Positions 45,101-55,600 of a stretch of DNA of 64,000 nucleotides are shown one piece after another. This DNA is from Owenia fusiformis (Eukaryota > Annelida > Polychaeta > Sabellida > Oweniidae). The DNA lies in the NCBI GenBank assembly GCA_903813345.2, contig CAIIXF020000012.1:7899615-7963614 (forward strand). Direction: 5' to 3'. The stretch's first letter is position 1; each line of letters begins with the position of its first letter. The notes beneath the pieces were generated by a model, which was given only the letters and a program-made list of their open reading frames with translations, had not been told where the DNA came from and searched no databases. Position numbers and translations under genes: made by a program.

Positions 45101-48100
45101 TCCGGCTACGGCCAAGAATACAAAACTGGACATGAATATTCTAAAATATCCTGAAACTGTGGCCAATAGAACAGTGTGAACCAAATGACCAAGATTGGTA
45201 TGGGATAAACAGATCATCCTATAGTCGGTTCAGGATATTTGGATTATCCCTTGGCCAATATAATACATCTACCCTCGGGACCTACAGCCCTCAGGCAGAT
45301 ATATTATATTCGTCTCGGGATAATCCCAATATCTTGAACCTAATAAAGGATAATCTCTATAAACACTTACAGTTCATGTACACATACAAATAAAGTAGTT
45401 TGATAAGTACAAAAAATCATAATGCTAAATTACTGATTCAAGTTAAAGTCAATGAAAATGGCATACACAGCATTCTAGAATGCACATATCCTTAAATGAA
45501 GGAAAACAAAACTACCGATAAGTACCATGATCATTCTACTTACATTACAATTTTGGTCAATGAACAGTTGAGACAAAGAGCAAGCCAAAATGCTCAAGGC
45601 ATATATTAATTTCGATTTTAAATAAGAATTCAGAACGAAGGCTGAGATTTCATTAGGGAACAATTTTAGTCAATTAACATTGAAGTCATAAGACCAAGCC
45701 AAAAAACTCAAGGCATATATTAATTTCAAGTTTAAATAAGAATTCAGAATGAAGGGCTGAGATTTCATTAGGGAACAATTTTGGTCAATTAACATTGAAG
45801 TCATAAGAGCAAACCAAAAAAACTCAAGGCATATATTTATTTCCGATTTTGAATAAGAATTCAGAATGAAGGGCTGAGATTTCATTTCAATTTTGGTCAA
45901 TTAACATTGAAGTCATAAGAGCACGCCAAAAACTCAAGGCATATATTTATTTTAACTTTAATAAGAACTTACACGAAGGGCTGAGATTTCATTAGGGAAA
46001 CCATGCACAATCAGAGCCATATCCCAAGGTCCCCTGCCACTTGTCTTCCAAGCTCCTCCAGCATGTTTTCCTATATGAAAATAGAAAGACAATGGTAGAA
46101 AGATCAAAACAGGACACAAAGGGATAAATATCACTGTCCCCTGCCACTTGTCTTCCAAGCTCCCCCAGCATGTTTTATTATATGAAAACAGAAAGACAAT
46201 GGTAGAAAGATCAAAACAAGACACAAAGGGATAAATATCACTGTCCCCTGCCAGTTGTCTTCAAAGCTCCCCCAGCATGTTTTCCTATATGAATGTAGAA
46301 AGACAATGGTAGAAAGATCAAAACAAGACACAAAGGGATAAATATCACTGTCCCCTGCCACTTGTCTTCAAAGCTCCCCCAGCATGTTTTCCTATATGAA
46401 AATAGAAAGACAATGGTAGAAAGATCAAAACAAGACACAAAGGGATAAATATCACTGTCCCCTGCCACTTGTCTTCCAAGCTCCCCCAGCATGTTTTATT
46501 ATATGAAAACAGAAAGACAATGGTAGAAAGATCAAAACAAGACACAAAGTGATAAATATAACTATCCTCTGCCACCTGTCTTCAAAGCTCCCCAAGCATG
46601 TTTTCTTATATGAAAATATCAACGTAATGGTAGAAAGGCATTAACATCCAAAATGTCACCATCTTCCATTTGTTACAAATGCTGAACGCCAAACACCAAC
46701 AACCAGAACACCATCCACAAATAGTTGGAGACTATAACAATATGCCAACACTCTGAAAAGTGACATAAAATTGAGAAAGGAAGTGACAAATATCAAAAAA
46801 AATTAATATGGCCATGGCCACTAGCATGCCAAAAAGTTGAAGGGGTAAGTTGTTTTCTTTGAATTTGATGGCAAGATTTATGTGGCAGACAGAGACACAA
46901 ATTTTCCATAAGCAAGATGACAAAGTATTGTACTTTGAAAAATCGCAATGAAAACTAAATGAATCGCAAAGAACTTATAAGTTTTTGAGTAAAAGAACAG
47001 CCGATTATGTCATACATATACTGTATACACTACTCATACAGCTATGTAGCTATGCATTCATGTTTAGACAAAGCCTTGGAGAAAAAGGCTTGTGTAACCA
47101 CTACAGATTTTATGGTTTACATGTATAGGAGATTGCAAACTAGAAAATGGCAACTCCACGGAGTAGCAAATCCCAATGAACACTATATAAATTATGAATC
47201 TGTACAGTCACAATGTAATATTTACCATCTACTCTTACCATCAATAAATATTTTAAATCATTGTAGTATCATGCAACCATACTTTCAAGACAACTCTAAG
47301 TAATGGCGAATTTCTGCTCTAGTCATGCAGAAAATCAGAAAAACAATGCCATAATTGTGATCTCCTCTGAAATTCCTTCAATTGGAGTATAATATAGCCA
47401 TAGTTTTAAGAGATCAGAAAATAATTGCGAAATCCCGCATTAGGCGGCCATTTTTAATTTTTTGAGGCCTGAATCAGAAAAATGCTACAATATTTGCAAT
47501 CTACTCTAAATTGCCTTTCATTTGAGTATAATAAAACTGTACTTCAAAAACATCTCAAAAATTAAGGCAAATTCCTGTTTTTCCAATCCCCAATTTACGG
47601 CCCCTGGGGGTAAGGGTAAAAAAACAGAATATATGTGAAATAGATAGATCTTGTTAATATACTACCAAAATTTCAAATAAAAATATTTATTATTTGGTTT
47701 AAAATGAAAAACATAAGAGTTTTGCGAAAAATTCCCACCATTTTAAACTGGCTGCCATCTTCAAAAAAGAAAATCTGTCAACTAGTATTTGAGTTATCTT
47801 CCGGACAGACGGACAGACTGACTGACTGATGGACGGAGGGCTTCACTACATCCGTACAGGACTTCGTTCGTTGGGATAATTACTGATTTGAGACCTTTAA
47901 AGCCTAACATGTTATTGATAGAATTACGGATTTCTAATCACAGCATACAATTGTAGTATTTACGCAAACACACATGTGCAGGTTTACCTGTGTTATGCTG
48001 CTTTATGCGCCTATTTGGGTCTACAGTGAATCCTATGTATGTATGGCCTTTATATTTTGGATTCTTGCAATAAAGCAAGTAACAACCAAAGAAATTTTCA

Positions 48101-48135
48101 ATCTCATGTACCATTGCAGAGATCCTGTGTAACTT
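41997..48135 (-). CDS. SLX1: SLX1 structure-specific endonuclease subunit
   Basis: Coding exons in transcription order: 47988-48114 (exon starts 48135 with 5' UTR), 45973-46070, 44405-44773, 41997-42194; all GT-AG and phase-compatible, 264 residues, near the usual SLX1 length of about 275. SLX1 is the catalytic partner of SLX4 and cuts branched DNA such as Holliday junctions and flaps in the nucleus. The GIY-YIG nuclease domain shows GCY (10-12), YIG (26-28), Arg35/36 and the catalytic Glu77 (FEWAWQNP). The C-terminal zinc finger uses C190, C193, C206, C211, H216, C219, C239 and C242, then [10 protein letters not shown]. After exon 4 the donor CAG|GTACAT may lead to a small last exon I did not find; otherwise reading on gives about 26 more codons to a stop near 41916. 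Introns carry minisatellites made from the exon borders. Confidence 0.92.
42116..43345 (-). repeat. 84-bp minisatellite made of the SLX1 exon-4 acceptor and exon start
   Basis: Fourteen units at exact 84-bp spacing (CTATCTGTGGTCTCCT at 42181, 42265, 42349 and so on to 43273); the last one is the real exon. Each unit has, on the minus strand, an intron tail with CCTTTTAG followed by about 45 bp like exon 4 (GAGACCACAGATAGGCTTAA, TGTATTGCCCCAACATG). Two variant tails alternate (ATAAATCAGGCAG and ATGAATAAG(A/G)AAG); units 1-2 and 3-4 form near-identical 168-bp dimers. Long frames on both strands here are repeat artefacts. Confidence 0.92.
43356..44095. mobile_element. TTAA-flanked element inside the SLX1 array
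   Basis: TTAA at 43352-43355 and 44096-44099; ends ACGGTTAG and CTAACCGT, with further inverted similarity (GGGTGGGCAGATC / GATCTGCCTCACCCC). Decayed array units resume at 44104 (AAGTCTATCTGTGGTATAAA), so the element split the array. Confidence 0.65.
44104..44240 (-). repeat. Decayed units of the 84-bp array
   Basis: AAGTCTATCTGTGGTATAAA, TAACACTGGGTGTGTCTTGC and TTCAATATTTAAGCCTAGAG are degenerate versions of the array unit, beyond the TTAA element. Confidence 0.6.
44405..44773 (-). CDS. SLX1: SLX1 exon 3 (catalytic Glu to first zinc ligands)
   Basis: Acceptor CTTTTTCAG, donor GTAAGT, 123 codons. Contains [42 protein letters not shown], then a charged linker ([14 protein letters not shown]) and [10 protein letters not shown]. 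Confidence 0.92.
45221..45345. repeat. Palindromic element in SLX1 intron 2
   Basis: GGTTCAGGATATTTGGATTATC at the left against GATAATCCCAATATCTTGAACC at the right, with ATATAAT and CGGGAC/CTCAGG inner parts. It resembles the palindromes at 34990 and 36071 in design. Confidence 0.65.
45600..45972 (-). repeat. Degenerate array of the SLX1 exon-2 end and donor region
   Basis: GAAATCTCAGCC(C)TTC, the end of exon 2, recurs in the intron with its key position at 45642, 45757 and 45874, then the true exon at 45981. In the copies the donor CGT|GTAAGT has become CATTCTGAATTC. Each unit ends with AATTGACCAAAATTG and a GCCTTGAG block; spacing is about 107-117 bp. Confidence 0.85.
45973..46070 (-). CDS. 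SLX1: SLX1 exon 2
   Basis: Acceptor TTTTCATATAG, donor GTAAGT. Reads [33 protein letters not shown], the strongly conserved GGAWxTSGRGPW segment. Both ends of this exon are repeated in the flanking introns. Confidence 0.92.
46020..46640 (-). repeat. 107-bp minisatellite of the SLX1 exon-2 acceptor and exon start
   Basis: Six units (CCTGCCACTTGTCTTC or close variants at about 46033, 46140, 46247, 46354, 46461 and 46568). On the minus strand each has a pyrimidine-rich tract (TTTTGATCTTTCTACCATTG), CATATAG and about 42 bp of exon-like sequence (GAAAACATGCTGG..). Two units have ATATAATA in place of ATATAGGA and so lack the acceptor AG. The first unit is the real exon. Confidence 0.9.
46641..47129. 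other. SLX1 intron 1, no further feature
   Basis: AT-rich sequence with short open frames only. Confidence 0.4.
47130..47880 (+). mobile_element. HINE/pearl-like repeat, copy 3
   Basis: 5' GGCAACTCCACGGAGTAGCA and subterminal ATCCCAATGAAC (47170-47181); 3' GTTCGTTGGGAT (47866-47877) after GGACAGACGGACAGACTGAC. The core differs from copies 1 and 2 (repeats of AATCAGAAAAA(C/T) type), so only the ends are shared. It lies in SLX1 intron 1, 107 bp from exon 1. Confidence 0.6.
47988..48135 (-). CDS. SLX1: SLX1 exon 1 (GIY-YIG start)
   Basis: The start is ATG at 48114, giving [16 protein letters not shown], then [18 protein letters not shown]; donor GTAAAC in phase 1. TTCTTTTTTCAG directly before 48135 looks like an acceptor, so a non-coding first exon probably lies upstream. 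The longer upstream open frame is intron. Confidence 0.9.
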
Positions 48136-49369
48136 CTGAAAAAAGAAATAAGATAAAAAGTTATTTGCACAGATAAGGGGTATGGTAACTGACCACTGAT
48201 GCATAGAACCTGCTCCTTCATTTTTCCCATAAGGAATTTATCAAATACTATTATCCATAGGCATTGCACAATGCAGATTTTATTGTTATATATATGTATG
48301 CAAAACAATTTAATGAGGTAGATCCCAACTTGGACAAGACTCAATTTGTAAATACCATGTTTTTACATATATCAGAACTTTTGGGTATGACTGTTGCGAA
48401 TGTTTGAATGAAAAATGATTTTATTGTTTATTTGTTACATTATCTTTTTCAATGTAGATTATCTACAGTATATTGACAAACATTATCTAACAATACGTCT
48501 ATGAATATTCCTTTTTTCTGTTTTTGTTGATTGATACCACACATCTTCGTCATGATGATACTTTTCGACATGACGTACAACATTAGTTATATGTACATTT
48601 AACTGAATATACATAAAAAATAATTATTTTATGATAGAGGGGGATGTAATTTTTTGGGTTTGCATCACTGCGAGCGAAGCGAAAATGGGGGTACTGGGTT
48701 CAGCCCAGGAAATTCTTTCAAATTAACATTTTATACATTTTAATTTACATTACATATCGCAACCATCGCACCCCCTGGCTCAACCAATGTTACTGTTACA
48801 TGTACCTGAGACCATCATATTTTTTATCGTCTCAGCATGTACCTGAAATCTCAGATATGGAGTAATTATTTTGGAAAAATAATACATTACGATCTGCTGC
48901 AAATAAGATAAGAACATTTTTTCGAAATTTTGAATTTTTCATGCCTCCTTTTCTTGCAAATTAAAGATTGAAGCCCCTCCCTCTATTATAGACCAATGTA
49001 TATATTGGTCTATAATAGAGGGGTTTGACTGACTCCCCGTGACTAACATCAGAGAAGGGGTATCTTCCTATGTCAGATTTATTACAAAGACCCAACGGGT
49101 ACATCTACTGTATGCACCTGGCCATGCACCAATTGAACCTAACTTGAAATGAAACTTTGAAAATTTTTGGAAAGAAATCCAATTTAGAGTGATTCTGGCA
49201 TTTCTAAATTATATAACACATTGTTAAAATTATATTGACCTTAGAATTCACATTCTTGGATTATTCTCGAGTTCGTGAGGATCATACAAATGTTACATTC
49301 CTGCTTTAAACGTGCAAAATTCAAAAATTGTTTTATCGTATTCGTCTACCATTTTGAACGATCATGTGA
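48136..49369. other. Region between SLX1 exon 1 and the putative shared promoter
   Basis: Probably SLX1 5' intron. It holds a transposon fragment (TGCGAGCGAAGCGAAAATGG near 48669) and a perfect hairpin at 48979-49022. Confidence 0.4.
48979..49022. repeat. Perfect 19-bp hairpin
   Basis: CCCTCTATTATAGACCAAT and its exact inverse ATTGGTCTATAATAGAGGG enclose the loop GTATAT. Probably the core of a palindromic MITE. Confidence 0.8.
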
Positions 49370-49440
49370 CATGTCACGTGGGTTTGTTTACTTCCGGTAC
49401 AAAGTGTCAGATAAGCACATGGACTAGTGGGCGGAGCCTG
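49370..49440. promoter_or_regulatory. Putative shared SLX1/FABP promoter region
   Basis: Between the divergent genes lie an E-box CACGTG (49375-49380), an ETS-type site ACTTCCGGT (49390-49398) and a GC box GGGCGG (49429-49434), within 65 bp and about 100 bp upstream of the FABP ATG. This composition is typical of TATA-less, often bidirectional promoters; function is inferred. Confidence 0.45.
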
Positions 49441-49532
49441 TATTGGAAGAAATCTAATCTGTAACACGCTGCGTTCTCGTATTTCTCGTTAATCACACTT
49501 CCCTGCTGCAAATCTCACATTCTGCATCAACA

Positions 49533-49602
49533 ATGGCAAAGCTACAAGGGAAATGGAGGCTGGACTCTAGTGATAACTTTGATGAATACATGAAAGCTGT
49601 TG
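49533..49602 (+). CDS. FABP exon 1
   Basis: [20 protein letters not shown] then KAV; donor GTAAGA in phase 1. The ATG has favourable context (ACAATGG). Confidence 0.93.
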
Positions 49603-52600
49603 GTAAGATCTTTTAAAGTACTCGTGTAAATTATGGTTGATTCCGATTCTTGGGAGTGAACAACTAATCCCGGTCAGACGTTTAACATCGGGGAAATTAT
49701 TTAAAAAAACAGGAGATCTTACAATGTATAATAACATCATAATCAGGGATTCTTCATGCCGATGTGTATTGTTCTGCCCCGGGTGTTCTGCAGAGTGCAG
49801 ATACATATGTATGTGTCTTATTCGCTCAGTGGAAAGATATAGTGCACACCGCCGGGTAAAGAAAAAACTATGTCTAGATCTGTTATTTATTATAGAAACA
49901 AAATGTAGAGGGATAAAAAGCGGCATGAATAAAAGAAAGTCAGGTACATAGCCCTTAACATAAATAGGCTACACGTAGAATAAGAGAAGCTCGTGATCAG
50001 ACCTTGCGTCGATTGTTTGATGAATTCAAACTTGATGACTCAGATATATATGTGGCGTGTTTTGTCGGTGACTGTAACGAATGGCAGGTGGTGACATTTT
50101 GCATGTTAATGCCTTATTTAATTGTATTTGATCACACGTAATAACACCAGCCTTCTAAATAAACATCGACCTCTTTGATGATCTAACTTTGAACATAGCA
50201 GCTGTCAAGTGATAGATGCCATCCTGGTTTATAGGCTAACATCACCGCAGCATTTTTACAGAACTACATTGTGTCTCTCATTTCAGCCTAGCCTGATGGG
50301 GTGGGGGGGGGCTGGATAGTTTAATTAAATATCAATGATTTCTCCGAAAGATTGGCACAAACTACATGTACCAAGCCGTTTTGAACATCATGCTGGTCAT
50401 GTCGACGGTTATAGCGTTATACAGCAGTGGCGGATCCAGGAACCAACAGGGGGGGGGGGCAAATTTGAAGTCATAGAAAAATAATCTGCGCTTGCGCGGA
50501 AAAATTTTTGGGCCCCTAAAACCGAAAAGTGGGCCCAAATTTTGGCCCATTTTCTTCAAAATTTGGCTTAAACTAAAAAAATAAGGCCTTAATGACCAAA
50601 AGGCCCACTTTTTGGGGCCTTAAGGCAATTTTTGGCCTAAAATTTTTTTGGGCCCAACTTTTTTTTCTGGGCCAACCTTAGGGAGAGGGGCATGCCCCCC
50701 CCCCGGATCCGCCATAGTACAGTTCCGATCCCTAGCTACAAAATTACTTTTGCAGCAAAATTGTCAGTGTGGCCTAGCCAGCGAAGACCGACATAACCCA
50801 CAGTATAAATAGCTCTTTTACAGACATTTTGGCGAATGCTAAAACTAATTTATCATTTAGTGCTCTAAATATAATTCGAGAGATACAGAATCGGAGCCGG
50901 GTTATTAACACCAGCTAGTATCAATGATTACAGCCAGGAGATGTCCATGCAGCTCAAAGCTCAGGGTCGGGTTCATTATTCATTCTTTTCTAAAAGAAGG
51001 AAGAAATAGGGTGATGTCTGACAGCTTGCCTTCGGAGGATGACAGGGGCTGTAAGGATCCTTATTTATTTATTCATTTTACATTATTAATAGAAAGAATA
51101 CAACGTAGGCTCACATGTGCTAGTAGCTGGGTTAGGGCATTAATCATTGTCAGCCACGTTCTATGATGAGAGAATTGACACATTGACAAATTTTGAGGTC
51201 CGCAGTATCTACTACTAATCCAGTGTCCAACCCCTTGCATAGAGATATCTCAGCTCACAAGCTTTGAGAGAGACTGATAAATCAAAATGGCAATGACCGA
51301 GAGCGTTGCTTGAATTATACTTCAATATGGAGCGGCTCGAGATGAAATTATTCAATATACTGTAGGAAACGAAGAACACATTCAATATGTATCTCAATAC
51401 CGTATGAACATATTCAATTTACTCTAGCTCGATATAAACATATCAACACTATAGCACAATATTATGAAAGTTGTAGCACAATTTAAGAATTGAGGATCAA
51501 AATAAATCTTATCGCAAAGCTAATATTAAATAAATCTGCCAGGCACAATCAAATATACAACGATTATACTGTTAACTAAAAGGATTAAATGGCAAATCTA
51601 TTTAAGGCATCTTCGATTGTAATTAGCACTCAGCTGATATCTGTGACGTCATCTCAAGTTATCAGATGCATACATTGATATTAAATTAGGCAAGTCTTGT
51701 AAAGTGCATTAATTAGATTCTTCTAGTAGTGTATACTGTCCTCTTGATTCTTTTTCAAGTGACCTCATTGCAACAAGTAAATGTTACGAAGGGGAGAACT
51801 AATCCCTAGAATGTCATGTAGACACATTTTTGGAATCAGGGCAAAATTTCCAAAAATGACAAAGATATGAGGAAAAATTAGGGTTGCCGTTTTTTTGACC
51901 ACCCTGTAATATGACATGGTTTTACCTGCGAACACTTCAGTAAACCGGTGTCAAGTACGAGGGGACTCTCAACTAGAGTCCTATATAAATGTCGAAAATG
52001 TTTGTACAGAGAGATAAATAGTAATTTATTGCAAGCTATCAGTAAATCGTAAGAAAGTAATATGTCATGTTGACTTTTTATCTTATTTAATTCTCCATTG
52101 TAATATGGATATTTTTGATAACTTTAAGTTGCTTCACTTAACTTAAGACAAAGCGTCGCGTTAAACTGGCTTTATTTTTATTTTTTATTTTCAAATGTTA
52201 CCATTTGTGCTCTTTCGATTTGAACGTTGAGATGTTATGACAACGTATTATTCGGGTCAGCCAACCACTGATAGCATGCTATCCTTACCGTTGTATCAAG
52301 CCTCTGGACCCCCCCCCCCAGGGGCCCTTCCCCTCATTCGACGTCACCTCCAAAAGGTGACATAGGTAGGGAGTGAGGGGGGAGGGTCACACGGACATGA
52401 AGCAATGCTTTTCGCGCCCATGGCCAGTAATCATATCTCTGTGTAATCACAGGATGTGTGTCCCCTACTTGACATCATTAATGTACTGTAGATTGATCAA
52501 TAAGGTTCAGTTGTGAAAGAACGAAAATAAACTTCGTTATTATATATTGGAGCGGGGGATGTTGAGTTGATAGTAAAAACTCTTGTATTTTTTAGTAACA

Positions 52601-55600
52601 TATTCAATTTTCACCATATTCAATTGTCAGGGACGACGTGGTTTTTCCTTGTTTATTTCTATTACATTAATGTGTGTGTTATAGGTTGTAATTCGGGAAG
52701 TATTTTATAAATAGGCGAGTCTAAATTCAATTTTTGTTTAGTCTTGCACCTTGTATAAATTCCCCCAAAAATCTCTTTTCTTAAATCAAAAATAAAGTTG
52801 GACAATTTTATGAATGAGTTGAGCCCTAGATTTACATACGTGCGTTACATGTAATTTAATGTACCATGCGCGCAGTGAAGACTACGACGAAGCTTTCTTT
52901 TAGAAGCGAATGCAAAGGGTAAATAATGTATATTCCAGAGTCGTGCAAATAAGACTATGCACTGTAGTTGTAGTAACACCGAGTACTATGGCAATATTAA
53001 ACTTCACCGTAATCTTATCACATCGGAGATAATATATATGAGAGCCTATGAGGTGATGATATATGAGGTATTGTCTGGAGAATAATGCGTTGCAGTGAAT
53101 GAACGAACGAGCATTTGGATGATAATATAGTACCACGTTCAAGTTATCAATGATAGTAATGTAGAACACTCGGAGCTGACTTATTATTATCTCGTTGTTA
53201 TCTAATGCTACCCTTTGCATTCGTCCGACTTCGCTTCTTAAAAGAGAGCTTCGTATTCAAAAGTTCGGAACTAGACTCTGGGCGCAGGGTTATCTAAATG
53301 TAATGGATATATTTTTTGATCTATTTAAAGATTTACAACCCTCCATTCTTTATTTAAAAAGAATTACCATTATCTAATTTCGAAAGGGGAAGGCTAATTA
53401 TCTAAAATGTGAACACAATTTTTTAGTTATTTTTGCATAATTGACTGGTGAGTGGTGTTGATCACTCAGCCAAAATGGTCATCGATCGAGCGTCATGTAG
53501 CTGTTAATTATAATGTCTATCAACCTGCCGCTGCTCAAGCCAATGTGCGAGCCTGTAATATTATACACCCCCCCCCGGGAAAGCTTGCTAGCCGGAAGTC
53601 TCCTTTCGTCAAAACCTATTCACCATTCTCAAAATTCATTTCGTTCGTTGCGTACCTTCACCACGGGAGGTACAGATTGCACTGGACGAAAGGCTCGGAG
53701 ATTGCCTATTCACGTTGCTCGATTATAAAAACGTCATCCATGTCATCATTTTCAGATCTAACACAACTGAGAAACATAATTTCGATTTTGGCATTTTTAG
53801 CACCCTATCCGAATAGACACTTCACATTGCACCCTTGGTATACGCAGCTAACGAAAATTGACCGGCACGGGTCAAAAGCTGGACCGGCACGGGTTAACGG
53901 TTTTATTTGAATTTAAAATAGCCATAACTTGCTCAATAATGACTTCCTCATGTCTAATTTGAAATATATGATGCCTCCCGATGCTTTTAAGTACCCCAAT
54001 TTTTTACAGATTTTTAAACGGACCAAAACTCTCTAAATGCGCATTTATGCTCTTTTCTCTCGAGAACGGCTGTCTCATTTTCACGATAACTTTTATTTAG
54101 TACTTCTAACATATACGATCTATTTTTCCCCATCAAGGTATGATGTAAATGACATGCTATTTACATCTTGTGAGTTTCAATGACGCGCGTTTGATTTTAT
54201 AAAAAATGCCAAACTTTGTGACAAAGAATTTCATCAGCTATTGCCCCGAACCGGTCCGTCTTCTCTCTGCAAGCAGATTGCCCCGAACCGGTCCGTCTTC
54301 TCACTGTAAGCAGGATGAAATTCGTTGTCACAAAGTTTGGCATTTTTTATAAAATCAAACGCGCGTCATTGAAACTCACAAGATGTAAATAGCATGTCAT
54401 TTACATCATACCTTGATGGGGAAAAATAGATCTTATATGTTAGAAGTACTAAATAAAAGTTATCGTGAAAATGAGACAGCCGTTCTCGAGAGAAAAGAGC
54501 ATAAATGCGCATTTAGAGAGTTTTGGTCCGTTTAGAAATCTGTAAAAAATTGGGGTACTTAAAAGCATCGGGAGGCATCATATATTTCAAATTAGACACG
54601 AGAAAGTCATTATTGAGCAAGTTATGGCTATTTTAAATTCAAATAAAACCGTTAACCCGTGCCGGTCCAGCTTTTGACCCGTGCCGGTCAATTTTCGTTA
54701 GCTGCGTATACCAAGGGTGACATTGCCAAACTTTTGTTGGTGAGTGTAGATCGCTATAACAATCTGCTATACGGCGCGACACACAGCCATCATATATACC
54801 ACATGTATGCAATTAATCAATCTATTTTATCTTAATTGATAATGCAAAAGGTTGGTACGTTCACTGAAGGTCAGTGACTCAGAAATCAGACCATTCGATA
54901 TTTGCAACTATATTTGTATGTTATCTTAAATATTGTTTGTATAAACTGATACATGTTTAATTATGAATGTAACGTGTTTACTCCGTCGCATGTACGTAGA
55001 CTTGCTCTCAGACAGTTGCAAGATAGACCATCCTTAGTCATGTTAGTGCAAGGGTATTTCACAAAGCGCCCAATCTTATGAAGGATGGGATAGACGTGTA
55101 AACGTATAAATAAACTACTATTGATACTGTTATGAAATAATCAATCATCTTGAGAAAATGTTTTACAACTTTCTTAAGAACATAAAAAGTGTCGATTGTT
55201 AGGATGAAGTGCCTAAATACTTACTTTTATCACCGAACTGCACTTGCTGGGTCAGAATAATCGATGTGAAATGCTGTTTTAAATGCTATTTTAAATGCCT
55301 TTTTCATATTGGCGGTATTATTCGCAAAAGCGAACACCAAGCAAAGACGAATTCAAGTTATTGGGCAAATGTATATCTATTTCCTCTACCCATAATATCA
55401 TTTCAATTCTGATATTTGCTTCTTAAAAGTGAGCTTCTAACTCTATTTTATAATCTCAACATGATGGCCACGGATTGATATTCCATGTATTCACGGGGTC
55501 TTGTTTGAGATATTTTCGTAAATGAAACCATGGGCTTTCAATAGTGTTTTAAGGCATTTTAAGAATGATTATCCCATTTGTCAGAGAACATGGTGATGAT

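Noticed and set aside
45958-46575. Overlapping 76-88-codon minus-strand frames
   Set aside because: They run through the 107-bp exon-2 acceptor array; only the segment 45973-46070 is exon.
53452-53910. 152-codon plus-strand frame
   Set aside because: It runs into the foldback element and shows no family motif.
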